Shown: positions 8,641-16,606, counted from the stretch's first letter. The stretch: DNA of 30,337 bases from Armatimonadota bacterium (GCA_026419655.1 JANZZA010000399.1:1-30337), one strand, 5' to 3'. The notes: generated by a model not told the origin, from the sequence alone. Program-made: numbers and translations.

Positions 8641-9720
8641 ATGGGCAGAGGAGCGATCCCCTTGCGGAAGACCTTACAGGGGGCCGCCGCGTGTCTGCTG
8701 GCGGCTCTTGTGCTGATTGGCGGTTGCGGCCAGCAACCTGTGGCAGTGGTCAATGGCCAAAAAATCGCGAAAGCGGAATTCATGAACCGCCTGAAAAAAG
8801 CTGCTGGCCCGCAGGTCCTCACGGATCTAATATTGCGTGCGCTGGTCGAGGATGCCTTCGCCCGCTCCGGTTTGCAGCTTTCCGACCAGGAAGTCCAAAA
8901 GCGTCTTCAGGAAGTACAGGCGGAGTTTCCCTCGCCTGAAGCCTTCAATGAGTGGCTTACCGCTCGCGCCATAACCCTGGAAGACCTGCAGAAGGAGCTT
9001 GCTTTCCAGATAAAGCTCGAGCAGCTACGCGGCAAGGACATAAAGTACACGGAAGCCGACCTGAAGAAGTTTTTCGAGCAGAACCGCCGATTCTTCGACA
9101 AGCCCGAGCGCGTTGTGGTGAGCCAGATAGTAGTGTCGGGCAAACAAGAAGCTGACAAGATATACCAGGACCTGCAACGGCCTGGGGCCAACTTTGCGGC
9201 CATGGCGCGGCAGTATTCAATTGACGCCATGTTCCGTCAGTTCGGCGGACGGCTACCGGAGATGCCCACCGATAGGCTCATGCCACCTGAAGTGCAGGCA
9301 GCGGTGCGGCGCATGCAAGTCGGCCAGGTTAGCCAGCCTATCAAGGTGGGCGAGAGCTATTACATAGTGAAACTCGAAAACCGCAAGCCGGCAGAAAAGG
9401 CGGTATTCGAAAAGATGCGCGCTGAGGTCGAGCGCCAGTTTCGTCTGCAGAACGCCAAGCCCGTCGAAGTTCTTCTCAAGGAACTTGCCGACCAGGCCAG
9501 CGTGCAGGTGCTGGACCCGGAGCTTGCCGAAGTTCAGAAGCAGTTCTTGCCGAAGACCAAGCTGCCCGCCTTCGGCGGCGAAGGTGCCCAACAGGGACAA
9601 CAGCAGGGACGACAGGGCCAGCAGCCAGGACGACAGGGCCAGCGGCCAGGGCAGCAGCCCCCAACCGGGGCTGGGGCAGGCACTGGCGGATCTCCTGCGG
9701 GGCAGGCCGATACTCGGTAG
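8641..9720 (+). CDS. SurA/PrsA-like peptidyl-prolyl isomerase lipoprotein
   Basis: This 359-aa protein is a parvulin-type foldase acting outside the cytoplasmic membrane. The ATG at 8641 is chosen over 8611 because the promoter -10 ends at 8607, and GAGGG lies 6 bases before 8641. The signal peptide ends with the lipobox IGGC, so Cys29 is probably lipid-modified. A SurA/PrsA N-terminal helical domain follows (VNGQKIAKAEFMNRLKKA, LQKELAFQIKLEQL). The parvulin rotamase domain spans about 155-250 (ERVVVSQIVVSGKQEADKI, FAAMARQYSID, FGGRLPEMPTDRLMPPE, YYIVKLENRKP). The C-terminus is a Gln/Gly/Pro-rich tail of about 45 residues containing a 21-bp tandem duplication. It may assist folding of exported proteins such as the secreted enzymes at the left of the window. 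The identification is firm; whether it is an active isomerase is not tested. Confidence 0.88.
   Translation: MGRGAIPLRKTLQGAAACLLAALVLIGGCGQQPVAVVNGQKIAKAEFMNRLKKAAGPQVLTDLILRALVEDAFARSGLQLSDQEVQKRLQEVQAEFPSPEAFNEWLTARAITLEDLQKELAFQIKLEQLRGKDIKYTEADLKKFFEQNRRFFDKPERVVVSQIVVSGKQEADKIYQDLQRPGANFAAMARQYSIDAMFRQFGGRLPEMPTDRLMPPEVQAAVRRMQVGQVSQPIKVGESYYIVKLENRKPAEKAVFEKMRAEVERQFRLQNAKPVEVLLKELADQASVQVLDPELAEVQKQFLPKTKLPAFGGEGAQQGQQQGRQGQQPGRQGQRPGQQPPTGAGAGTGGSPAGQADTR
9607..9648 (+). repeat. Two tandem 21-bp units in the foldase tail
   Basis: Two adjacent in-frame copies of GGACGACAGGGCCAGC followed by RGCCA encode GRQGQQP and GRQGQRP. They differ by a single base. Shorter CAGCAGGGA pieces precede them. 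This is recent slippage or unequal exchange expanding a disordered tail. Confidence 0.85.
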
Positions 9721-9883
9721 CTCTTGTCGGATAGCCACGCGCGTTTCACCGTAGCAGTTAAAGCAGCTACCTGCCTTGGGAGAAGTTTTTCGCACAGCGG
9801 GCGTACCGTGCGGGCAAGAGGAAAGCAGAGGGCTGCGTGCGACGGCGAGTGGGCTGGCCGACCTAAGCGGACTGTGATAACAG

Positions 9884-10669
9884 ATGCGCGAATTTGATGA
9901 ATTGGTGGAGATAATGCGACGGCTCAGGGGGCCCGACGGCTGTCCCTGGGACCGTCAGCAAGACCACCGCTCGATGCGCGGCTTCTTTGTGGAGGAAGTT
10001 TGCGAAGCCCTCGAAGCCCTGGACGACGAAGACTGGCCGCGTTTTTGTGCGGAGCTGGGCGACGTGATGCTTCAGGTGGTCTTTCACGCCCAGTTAGCTG
10101 CCGAGGCGGGTCATTTCGACATCCGCGACGCTTTGAGGGTGATTAATGACAAGCTGCGCCGGCGCCACCCACATGTTTTCGGCGACCTTGAGGTTGAGAG
10201 CGCCGAAGAGGTCTTAGTCAACTGGGAGCATATCAAGCGCGGCGAGCCGGGCGAGGAGCGGCGGTCGGTGCTGGACGGAGTGCCTAAGGGGTTGCCAGCG
10301 CTGCAGCGGGCTGCCGACGTTCAGCGTCGCGCCGCCAGGGTAGGCTTTGACTGGCCTGAAATCGCGCCAGTTTGGGAGAAGGTGCAGGAAGAGCTTGGTG
10401 AACTGGGTGCGGCGGCAGAGACTGGCGATGCCCGCGAAATAGAGGCTGAGCTTGGCGACTTGCTTTTCGCTGTGGTAAACCTTGCGCGGTTCTTGAAGGT
10501 TGACCCGGAGCAGGCCTTGCGCGGGGCGGTGCGGCGTTTCGAGGAGCGCTTCAGGACCGTCGAGCGCCAAGCTGCCGAGCAAGGGCGCGATTTGTGCAGC
10601 ATGGGTCTTGCCGAGATGGATGAGCTTTGGGAGGCCGCCAAGGAAAGTGAGCAGCGGCGGCAAGCGTAA
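9884..10669 (+). CDS. mazG: Nucleoside triphosphate pyrophosphohydrolase MazG
   Basis: This 261-aa, two-domain MazG hydrolyses (d)NTPs to monophosphate plus pyrophosphate and serves as a house-cleaning enzyme in the cytoplasm. The N-terminus has the diagnostic GPDGCPWDRQQDHRSM. The all-alpha NTP-PPase motif EExxE...ExxD is seen as Glu37, Glu38, Glu41, Glu57 and Asp60 (EEVCEALEAL, ELGDVMLQVVFHAQ). A second copy lies near the C-terminus (EELGELGAAAETGD, ELGDLLFAVVNLARFL), giving the duplicated architecture of E. coli-type MazG at normal length. The ATG at 9884 has no clear Shine-Dalgarno site, so the start is less certain than the identity. The gene lies 163 bases after the foldase and overlaps the following S4-domain gene by 23 bases, implying co-transcription. 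No toxin-antitoxin mazEF genes are near. Confidence 0.93.
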   Translation: MREFDELVEIMRRLRGPDGCPWDRQQDHRSMRGFFVEEVCEALEALDDEDWPRFCAELGDVMLQVVFHAQLAAEAGHFDIRDALRVINDKLRRRHPHVFGDLEVESAEEVLVNWEHIKRGEPGEERRSVLDGVPKGLPALQRAADVQRRAARVGFDWPEIAPVWEKVQEELGELGAAAETGDAREIEAELGDLLFAVVNLARFLKVDPEQALRGAVRRFEERFRTVERQAAEQGRDLCSMGLAEMDELWEAAKESEQRRQA

Positions 10670-10994
10670 AAAGCGCAGTCCGGAATCAGGCGCGGAGAAG
10701 CCCGGCCAGCCAGAAGAGCTGCGGCTTGACAAGTTTCTAAAGAACGTCGGGATTGTACCGAGGCGGGCACTGGCCCAAGAAGCGTGCCAGCGCGGTTTGA
10801 TTCTGCTTGATGGAAGGCCGGCGAAGCCTGCTGCGCCTGTGCGGCCGGGCCAGATGCTCGAGGTACGGCTGGGTATGAGAGTTCGCCGCTGGCGGGTCAG
10901 AAACGTACCAAGCCGCCCGGTGGCTCGCGCAAGTCGGGCCGAATGTGTAGAATTACTGGCCGAGGAAGTACTTGACCTGGACGAGGGCGCATAG
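10647..10994 (+). CDS. Small S4-domain RNA-binding protein (Hsp15/RqcP-like)
   Basis: This 115-aa protein starts at a GTG inside the end of mazG (23-base overlap). AAGGA immediately precedes it and GGGAGG lies 12 bases upstream. A short basic, Lys/Arg-rich N-terminus (SSGGKRKKRSPESG) precedes an S4 domain at about residues 24-85 (LRLDKFLKNVGIVPRRALAQ, CQRGLILLDGRPAKPA, VRPGQMLEVRLG). This matches the Hsp15/RqcP/YlmH-type family that binds stalled 50S subunits or rRNA. The domain recognition is confident; assignment to ribosome quality control is inference from family size and the mazG neighbourhood, since the same mazG-S4 pairing occurs in other bacteria. The longer frame opening at 10500 is only read-through of the other frame within mazG. 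Confidence 0.85.
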   Translation: MSSGGKRKKRSPESGAEKPGQPEELRLDKFLKNVGIVPRRALAQEACQRGLILLDGRPAKPAAPVRPGQMLEVRLGMRVRRWRVRNVPSRPVARASRAECVELLAEEVLDLDEGA

Positions 10995-11211
10995 GGGCGG
11001 GGCTAACTTAGTTTTCCTGCGGCCTGCCCGATGGGCGGGCCGTATTGTGCTGAGCCGGGGCTTCCTGGTTTGCGCCAGCTATCCAGGAACCGTAGCTGGC
11101 GCGGAACAGGTTCGGCGACTTTGCGCCGAGGAGCGACAAGACGGCAGGTCCGTGCCTTTACGTTGCTATTTTGCACGGCGACACCGAAAAGACCATTAGG
11201 AGGATGTGGCA
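10995..11211 (+). promoter_or_regulatory. Structured 5' leader of ppdK (candidate cis-regulatory RNA)
   Basis: Three strong hairpins sit in 217 non-coding bases. (a) 11020-11042 has a 10-bp stem CGGCCTGCCC / GGGCGGGCCG with a GAT loop and one wobble. (b) 11072-11102 has a perfect 10-bp stem GCGCCAGCTA / TAGCTGGCGC with an 11-base loop. (c) 11112-11129 has a 6-bp stem TCGGCG / CGCCGA. The loop of (b) contains CCAGGAA (11083-11089), fully complementary to TTCCTGG (11062-11068) just upstream. This allows an H-type pseudoknot or a mutually exclusive alternative stem. No T-run follows (a), so it need not be a terminator. The Shine-Dalgarno site is at 11198-11203. No known riboswitch consensus was recognised. 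Confidence 0.5.
11198..11203 (+). promoter_or_regulatory. Ribosome binding site deciding the ppdK start
   Basis: AGGAGG lies 8 bases before the ATG at 11212 but only 2 bases before the in-frame GTG at 11206, so translation should begin at 11212. Confidence 0.8.
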
Positions 11212-13962
11212 ATGGCTCTTAAGCGTGTGTACCGGTTTGACGAGAATGCAGAGGCCTTGAAAGCGGAGCTGGCGGCCAGGGGCCGTGAGCTTCGCGAGCT
11301 GCTGGGCGGCAAGGGCGCCGGCCTCATGCTAATGACCAACGCTGGCATACCCGTTCCGCCCGGATTCACCATAACTACCGATACCTGCAACGAGTATTAT
11401 GCCGCGGGGCGCAAGTTCCCCCCGGGCCTTGAGGAGGAAATACGTCAGGCCGTGGCCGACCTGGAGGCTGCAACGGGCAAAAAGTTCGGCGATCCGAACA
11501 ATCCCCTGCTGGTTTCCGTCCGCTCCGGGGCAAAATTCTCCATGCCCGGCATGATGGACACCGTGCTCAACCTTGGCATGAACGACGGAGTCGCCGAGGG
11601 CATGGTGCGGCTCACCGGCAACCCCCGCTTCGTCTACGACGCTTATCGCCGCTTTATCATGATGTTCGGCGACGTGGTGAAGGGCGTCGAGCGCGAGAAA
11701 TTCGAGCACTGCCTCGCCCAGGTCAAGGCCGAAGAAGGCGTCCACCTCGACACCGAGGTTTCCGCCGAGGGCATGAAAAAAGTCGTCGAGATGGAGAAGG
11801 CTGTCTACGAAAAGGAGATGGGCCAGCCCTTCCCAGCCGATGCCCAAGAGCAGTTGCGAGACGCCGTGGTGGCCGTGTTCGAGTCGTGGAATAACCAGCG
11901 AGCCATCACCTACCGCAATATCCACAAGATTCCCCATAACCTCGGCACGGCGGTAAACGTCCAAATCATGGTCTTCGGCAATATGGGCGCCGATTCAGGT
12001 ACGGGCGTGGCCTTCACTCGTAGCCCTGCCAACGGCGAGAAGCGCATTTTCGGCGAGTTCCTCATCAATGCCCAGGGCGAAGACGTAGTCGCCGGTTTGC
12101 GCACGCCGCTGCCGATCGAGAACATGCGGACCGGAGAAGGGCTTCCTGAAGAGGTGCGGCCTGTATGGGCGCGGGTGGCCGAGGAGTTTAACGAGGTTGC
12201 CGAAAAGCTCGAGCGTTTCTTCAAGAATATGCAGGACATCGAGTTTACGGTCGAGCGCGGCAAGTTGTGGATTCTTCAGACGCGCAACGGCAAGCGCACC
12301 GGCTTTGCCGGGGTCACGATAGCCGTGGACATGGTGGACGAGGGGCTGGTGACGATAGAGCAGGCGCTGATGCAGGTTGAGCCAGAGACCCTGCAGCACC
12401 TGCTGGTGCGGGTATTCGAAGAGAAGGCCGAGCAGGCAGCGCGCAGCGATCCGGATCGGTTTTTGACTAGTGGGACAGGCGCTTCACCTGGCGCTGGGGC
12501 AGGCCGGGTCGTTTTTACGGCCGACGACGCTGTCGCTTGGGCCGAGCGTGGCGAGCGAGTAGTGCTGGTACGCCACGAAACTTCCCCGGACGACATCCAC
12601 GGCATGAAGAGCGCCGAGGCCTTCGTAACAGTTTTCGGTGGCGCCACTTCTCACGCGGCCGTCGTAGGTCGCCAGATGGGCAAGCCGGCGGTCGTTGGCT
12701 GCGGGGCCATCAGGCTCGACTACCGCACTCGTCAGTTTGAGGTCAACGGTAAGGTGGTCCGCGAAGGTGACTATATATCCGCTGACGGTATTACTGGGGA
12801 AGTCTTCCTTGACGACCTTCCCACCGTGCCTTCTGAAGTGGAGCGAGTCCTCGAGGGAAAAATGGAGCCAGAGCGTTCCAGAATCTACCAGTACTATGCG
12901 CGTTTCATGGCGTGGGCCGATGAGCGGCGCAAGCTGGGCGTCCGCACCAATGCCGATACGCCCGAGACTGCTCGCGATGCTCTCATCCGGGGCGCCGAGG
13001 GTATTGGACTGTGCCGCACTGAGCACATGTTCTTCGGCCCTGAGCGCATCCGGCACTTCCAGGTAATGATCCTGGCCGAGACGCCGCAGGAGCGCGCCAA
13101 GGCCGCCGAAAAGCTCCTGCCCTATCAGCGCAAGGACTTTGAGGAAATCCTCGAAGTTATGGACGGCAAGCCGGTCATCATCCGTCTGCTGGACCCACCG
13201 CTGCACGAATTCCTGCCCAAGGAGCGCGCTGACATTGCTGAAGTAGCAAAGATGGTGCACAAGCCGCAGAAGGAGATAAAGCGCATCGCGGCGCAGCTTC
13301 ACGAGCTCAATCCTATGCTCGGGCATCGTGGCTGCCGCTTGGGCGTCACCTTCCCGGAAATCTACCGCATGCAGGCGCGCGCAATCTACGAGGCTGCCTG
13401 TGCTCTCAAGAAGCGGGGGCTCAATCCGATTCCGGAGGTAATGATTCCGCTCGTGGGCATCACCGAAGAGCTGGAATACACGAAGCGCGATGTCGTCGAG
13501 GTGGCCCACGAGGTTTTCCAGCGGGAGGGCGTAGAGGTGCCAGTCATTGTCGGCACGATGATCGAGGTCCCGCGGGCCTGCATGGTCGCTGGCGAGATAG
13601 CCCAAATCGCCGACTTCTTCAGCTTCGGAACCAATGACCTGACGCAGACCTGCTTCGCCTTCAGCCGCGACGACGCCGAGGGCAAGTTCATACCTGACTA
13701 TCTGCAAAAGGGCGTCCTCCAGGTCAGTCCGTTTATTGTGCTTGACCGCAAGGGCGTCGGGCGGCTCATGGACATTACTGTCCGCGAGGGGCGCGAAGCC
13801 AATCCCAACCTCGAGCTGGGCATCTGCGGCCAGCATGGCGGCGACCCCGAGTCGATCGAGTTCTGCCATATCGTCGGCCTGGATTACGTGAGCTGCGACC
13901 CGCCGCTGGTGCCCGTAGCCCGACTGGCGGCCGCCGTTGCCCAGATAAAGCACCCGCGCTAG
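11212..13962 (+). CDS. ppdK: Pyruvate, phosphate dikinase
   Basis: This 916-aa cytoplasmic enzyme interconverts pyruvate, ATP and Pi with PEP, AMP and PPi. The N-terminal ATP-grasp domain is clear (LLGGKGAGLMLMTNAGIPVP, VSVRSGAKFSMPGMMDTVLN, TRSPANGEKRIFGEFL). The swivelling phosphohistidine domain has GGATSHAAVVGRQMGKPAVV, with phosphorylated His481. The C-terminal PEP/pyruvate barrel has GIGLCRTEHMFF, PMLGHRGCRLGVTFPEIY, VIVGTMIEVPRACMVAG and FSFGTNDLTQTCFAFSRDD. The catalytic-cysteine loop reads GICGQHGGDP, where the usual residue after GICG is Glu; here it is Gln. The length is slightly above the usual 870-890. With enolase 860 bases downstream, the pair covers the PEP end of glycolysis/gluconeogenesis. 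The leader upstream is unusually structured. A short CACAAG / CTTGTG hairpin (13966-13980) directly follows the stop codon. Confidence 0.97.
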   Translation: MALKRVYRFDENAEALKAELAARGRELRELLGGKGAGLMLMTNAGIPVPPGFTITTDTCNEYYAAGRKFPPGLEEEIRQAVADLEAATGKKFGDPNNPLLVSVRSGAKFSMPGMMDTVLNLGMNDGVAEGMVRLTGNPRFVYDAYRRFIMMFGDVVKGVEREKFEHCLAQVKAEEGVHLDTEVSAEGMKKVVEMEKAVYEKEMGQPFPADAQEQLRDAVVAVFESWNNQRAITYRNIHKIPHNLGTAVNVQIMVFGNMGADSGTGVAFTRSPANGEKRIFGEFLINAQGEDVVAGLRTPLPIENMRTGEGLPEEVRPVWARVAEEFNEVAEKLERFFKNMQDIEFTVERGKLWILQTRNGKRTGFAGVTIAVDMVDEGLVTIEQALMQVEPETLQHLLVRVFEEKAEQAARSDPDRFLTSGTGASPGAGAGRVVFTADDAVAWAERGERVVLVRHETSPDDIHGMKSAEAFVTVFGGATSHAAVVGRQMGKPAVVGCGAIRLDYRTRQFEVNGKVVREGDYISADGITGEVFLDDLPTVPSEVERVLEGKMEPERSRIYQYYARFMAWADERRKLGVRTNADTPETARDALIRGAEGIGLCRTEHMFFGPERIRHFQVMILAETPQERAKAAEKLLPYQRKDFEEILEVMDGKPVIIRLLDPPLHEFLPKERADIAEVAKMVHKPQKEIKRIAAQLHELNPMLGHRGCRLGVTFPEIYRMQARAIYEAACALKKRGLNPIPEVMIPLVGITEELEYTKRDVVEVAHEVFQREGVEVPVIVGTMIEVPRACMVAGEIAQIADFFSFGTNDLTQTCFAFSRDDAEGKFIPDYLQKGVLQVSPFIVLDRKGVGRLMDITVREGREANPNLELGICGQHGGDPESIEFCHIVGLDYVSCDPPLVPVARLAAAVAQIKHPR

Positions 13963-13965
13963 CCC

Positions 13966-13980
13966 CACAAGCTCCTTGTG
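13966..13980 (+). terminator. Small hairpin after ppdK
   Basis: A CACAAG / CTTGTG 6-bp stem with a CTC loop begins 3 bases after the ppdK stop. A second possible stem CCTGGCG / CGCCAGG is centred near 14009. Neither is followed by a T-run, so termination is only a possibility. Confidence 0.25.
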
Positions 13981-14083
13981 CGGAAGGAGGCGTCCTGGCG
14001 GACCGGGAGCGGGTACGCGCCAGGTAGGGAACCGCTGAAGTGACTCGCGGATTTTGCGCGCGGGCGCCTTGCGGTGGTTGCCT

Positions 14084-14491
14084 ATGGCGGACGGTGTCTG
14101 CAAACCCGAGCAGTGGGTGAAGCTGTCGGATGCTGACCTGAAGGCAGCGCATGTTGCTATGCAGGCCGGTCTGGTGGCCGACGTGCTCTTCCACTGTCAG
14201 CAGGCACTGGAAAAAAGGCTCAAAGCCTTGATCGCGCTCAAAACGGGGCAGTATCCGCCCCGGCTATACTCTCTTTCGCGCCTGGCCGCAGAGGCTGGCG
14301 TGCTGGTACCGGAGAGGCTGCAAGAACTCTTCGAAGAACTGACCGCGGCCTACACTGCTTCAGGGTACGACGCTGCATACGTTGCAGCCTCTGAGCCGGG
14401 ACACGCGGAGGAGCGGCTCAAGCCGTCTGTGGTGGCGGCGCAATGGCTGGACAATCAGACGAAACGGCAGAAGAGCGAGCGCGACGAGTAG
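14084..14491 (+). CDS. HEPN-domain protein (putative toxin half of a HEPN/MNT pair)
   Basis: This 135-aa all-helical protein matches the HEPN family by FHCQQALEKRLKALIAL (residues 36-52), which corresponds to the usual FHxQQAxEKxLKALL helix. The region that normally carries the RNase motif (R-x4-6-H, often written RTHDL) reads PRLYSLSRL. Arg60 is retained but the His position is Tyr62, so catalytic competence is doubtful. The ATG at 14084 is preferred over the upstream TTG at 14054; a weak GGTGG lies upstream. The last 49 bases overlap the nucleotidyltransferase gene, the standard arrangement for HEPN/MNT modules in which MNT adenylylates or neutralises HEPN. Alternatively it is a non-toxic partner, such as a kanamycin nucleotidyltransferase C-terminal-like subunit. 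The pair sits between two glycolytic genes. Confidence 0.82.
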   Translation: MADGVCKPEQWVKLSDADLKAAHVAMQAGLVADVLFHCQQALEKRLKALIALKTGQYPPRLYSLSRLAAEAGVLVPERLQELFEELTAAYTASGYDAAYVAASEPGHAEERLKPSVVAAQWLDNQTKRQKSERDE

Positions 14492-14769
14492 TTGATGTCC
14501 TGTCTGATAAGATCCCGATAACGGCCGTCGTGCTTTATGGTTCTCAAGCTACGGGCACCGCTGATGAGTGGAGCGACGTTGATGTGGCGGTGTTCACGCC
14601 GGTGGGCAAGCACCTATCACTGCAGGACGAGACCCGCCTGCGCATGAAGGTCCATGAGGAAATCGGCCTTGATGTCGAAGTGATATTCTTGCCTGCGGAA
14701 GATTTTCCAACGGCGCGGAAGTGGAGTTTCGCACAGGAGGTGCTCCGGACCGGCAAGCGCAAAGCTTGA
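14443..14769 (+). CDS. MNT-type nucleotidyltransferase (antitoxin partner of HEPN)
   Basis: This 108-aa minimal nucleotidyltransferase of the DNA polymerase beta superfamily has the motif Gly33-Ser34-x10-Asp45-x-Asp47 (AVVLYGSQATGTADEWSDVD) complete. A third acidic position is probable in GLDVEVIFLP. MntA-type proteins transfer AMP to a Tyr of the HEPN toxin, or otherwise neutralise it. The ATG at 14443 lies inside the HEPN gene, overlapping by 49 bases, so the two are translationally coupled. The gene ends 50 bases before enolase and may be read through into it. The catalytic residues look intact, in contrast to the altered HEPN motif. Its target is inferred from the family, not seen. Confidence 0.88.
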   Translation: MAGQSDETAEERARRVVDVLSDKIPITAVVLYGSQATGTADEWSDVDVAVFTPVGKHLSLQDETRLRMKVHEEIGLDVEVIFLPAEDFPTARKWSFAQEVLRTGKRKA

Positions 14770-14819
14770 AGAAGTCAGCAGGGGACAAGCAGAACTTCTA
14801 TTCGACGGAGGTCAGGCAC

Positions 14820-16109
14820 ATGAGCTACATCGAGGAAATCAGGGCGCGGGAGATTCTGGATTCTCGTGGCAATCCCACTGTGGAGGTGGAAGTTACGCTG
14901 GAAACGGGGGATTGGGGGCGTGCGGCAGTGCCGTCGGGGGCTTCCACGGGCGAGCGCGAGGCTCTGGAGCTGCGCGACGGTGACAAGTCCCGCTACGGCG
15001 GCAAAGGCGTGCTGAAGGCCGTTGAGGCGGTCAACGAAGTCATCGCACCAGAGCTTATTGGCATGGATGCAGTTGACCAGAGGGCCATAGACCAGCGGAT
15101 GATCGAGCTGGACGGCACGCCCAATAAGGGCAAGCTCGGCGCCAACGCCATCCTTGGCGTGTCGCTGGCGGTGGCAAAGGCGGCGGCTTCTTACTGCGAC
15201 GTGCCGCTGTACCGGTATATCGGCGGCTCAAACGCCCGCATCCTGCCGGTACCGATGTGCAACATCCTCAACGGCGGCGCCCATGCCGACAACAACGTGG
15301 ACATTCAGGAGTTCATGGTAATGCCCTGGGGCGCGCCGAGTTTCCGCGAGGGTATTCGCTGGGCCGCCGAGGTCTTTCATGCGCTGCGGTCGGTGCTGAA
15401 GGCCGCGGGCCATGCCACAAGCGTCGGCGATGAAGGCGGATTCGCCCCCAATCTTTCCAGCAACCGAGAAGCTCTGGACGTAATAATGCAGGCAATCGAA
15501 AAAGCCGGCTTCAAGGCGCGCGATGAGATTGCCATCGCTCTGGACCCGGCTGCGTCAAGCTTCTTCGATGCGTCCAAGGGCAGATATGTCTTGGCTGGTG
15601 AGAGCCGCGAGCTAACTTCCGAGGAGCTTATTGACTACTACGCCGAGCTAGTTGACGCTTATCCCATAGTGTCCATTGAGGATGGCCTTGACGAGAACGA
15701 CTGGGAAAGCTGGCCGAAACTTTGCGCCCGCTTGGGCCGGACAATCCAGATTGTGGGCGACGATTTGACGGTGACCAACACGGCCCTTTTGGCCAGGGCA
15801 ATCGAGGCGAAGGCCATAAACTCTATCCTCATCAAGCTCAACCAGATAGGCTCGCTTTCTGAGACTTTGGACTGCATTGAAATGGCCAAGCGGGCTAAGA
15901 TGACCGCGGTCGTTTCACATCGTAGCGGCGAGACCGAGGACACGACCATTGCCGACCTCGTCGTGGGCGCCGGCACCGGCCAGATAAAGACGGGTTCCCT
16001 GTCCCGCACTGACCGGGTATGCAAGTACAACCAGCTTCTGCGCATCGAGGAAGAGCTTGGCGAAACCGGACAGTACGCTGGAAAGGATATCTTCTACAAC
16101 CTGCGATAA
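14820..16109 (+). CDS. eno: Enolase (phosphopyruvate hydratase)
   Basis: This 429-aa enolase converts 2-phosphoglycerate to PEP, with Mg2+ as cofactor. The ATG at 14820 has GGAGG 8 bases upstream (14807-14811); the frame extends upstream to 14721 but that part is inside the nucleotidyltransferase gene. The N-terminus is canonical (IREIxxREILDSRGNPTVEV type). Diagnostic blocks are GASTGEREALELRDGD, LGANAILGVSLAVAKAAA, MCNILNGGAHADNNVDIQEF, VGDEGGFAPNL, IVSIEDGLDENDW, VGDDLTVTN, SILIKLNQIGS (with the catalytic Lys) and VSHRSGETEDTTIADLVVG. The length is normal. Functionally it pairs with ppdK upstream, since both make PEP. Confidence 0.98.
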   Translation: MSYIEEIRAREILDSRGNPTVEVEVTLETGDWGRAAVPSGASTGEREALELRDGDKSRYGGKGVLKAVEAVNEVIAPELIGMDAVDQRAIDQRMIELDGTPNKGKLGANAILGVSLAVAKAAASYCDVPLYRYIGGSNARILPVPMCNILNGGAHADNNVDIQEFMVMPWGAPSFREGIRWAAEVFHALRSVLKAAGHATSVGDEGGFAPNLSSNREALDVIMQAIEKAGFKARDEIAIALDPAASSFFDASKGRYVLAGESRELTSEELIDYYAELVDAYPIVSIEDGLDENDWESWPKLCARLGRTIQIVGDDLTVTNTALLARAIEAKAINSILIKLNQIGSLSETLDCIEMAKRAKMTAVVSHRSGETEDTTIADLVVGAGTGQIKTGSLSRTDRVCKYNQLLRIEEELGETGQYAGKDIFYNLR

Positions 16110-16226
16110 ACTTGCGGCAGCGAAAAAGCAGGCATGGCTCCACGGTGCTGCTGGCGGGGCGCCTTACTCGTGCCGCGTGGCGGGGGGGGCGGGGACAGTA
16201 AGAAAAAGAAGGTAGAGCCGAAGGAG

Positions 16227-16245
16227 AACCCTTTTGCAAAGGGTT
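16227..16245 (+). repeat. Perfect inverted repeat downstream of enolase
   Basis: AACCCTTT / AAAGGGTT, 8 bp with a TGC loop, lies about 120 bases past the enolase stop. The arms resemble the CCCTTT/AAAGGG hairpin of the dispersed repeat at 2551-2566. No T-run follows. The rest of 16110-16340 shows no gene. Confidence 0.55.
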
Positions 16246-16340
16246 TCCGAGGCACACTAGGCGCGCCAAGCATGACGGTATCTGGCGGGGGCGGCAGCAA
16301 GTTGCGCAGCGGGCGGATGGCGGATACTCGAATCCGCGGG

Positions 16341-16369
16341 TTGACAGGGCACGGCGCGATGGGTAAAAA
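16341..16369 (+). promoter_or_regulatory. Promoter of tRNA-Gln
   Basis: A consensus TTGACA (16341-16346), exactly 17 bases, then TAAAAA (16364-16369, 4 of 6 to consensus). The predicted start near 16376 is about 10 bases before the tRNA. It may also serve prs. Confidence 0.7.
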
Positions 16370-16385
16370 GACTGTGGGAAGTGGT

Positions 16386-16460
16386 TGGGGCGTGGCCAAG
16401 CGGTAAGGCGCCGGACTTTGGATCCGGGATTCGGAGGTTCGAATCCTCCCGCCCCAGCCA
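16386..16460 (+). tRNA. trnQ: tRNA-Gln (anticodon TTG)
   Basis: This 75-base gene has an encoded CCA. The acceptor TGGGGCG pairs with CGCCCCA, discriminator G, then CCA at 16458-16460. The first base U paired with A72 is typical of bacterial glutamine tRNAs. The anticodon stem CCGGA / TCCGG encloses loop CTTTGGA, giving anticodon TTG (UUG). The T-arm is GGAGG-TTCGAAT-CCTCC. All arms pair without mismatches. Confidence 0.96.
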
Positions 16461-16606
16461 TATGCATTGCTGGTGGAGTTGTCCGTGGCGGGATAAAGGA
16501 ACAAAAGTGGCTCGACGGCGACACGCGCCGAGAGCGCGCTGGCGCCCTGCGAGCCACAGTTTGCTTTAGCAGCGCTGTGAACCGGGGCCAGGAGGGCCAC
16601 GAGGCC

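Noticed and set aside
12484..14103. 539-aa open frame antisense to ppdK
   Set aside because: It lies opposite a certain gene, its sequence is low in recognisable motifs, and such frames arise from the G+C-rich codon use of ppdK.
16385..16606. N-terminal extension of prs starting at the tRNA
   Set aside because: It reads through tRNA-Gln; the family's N-terminus and the ribosome site place the start at 16607.
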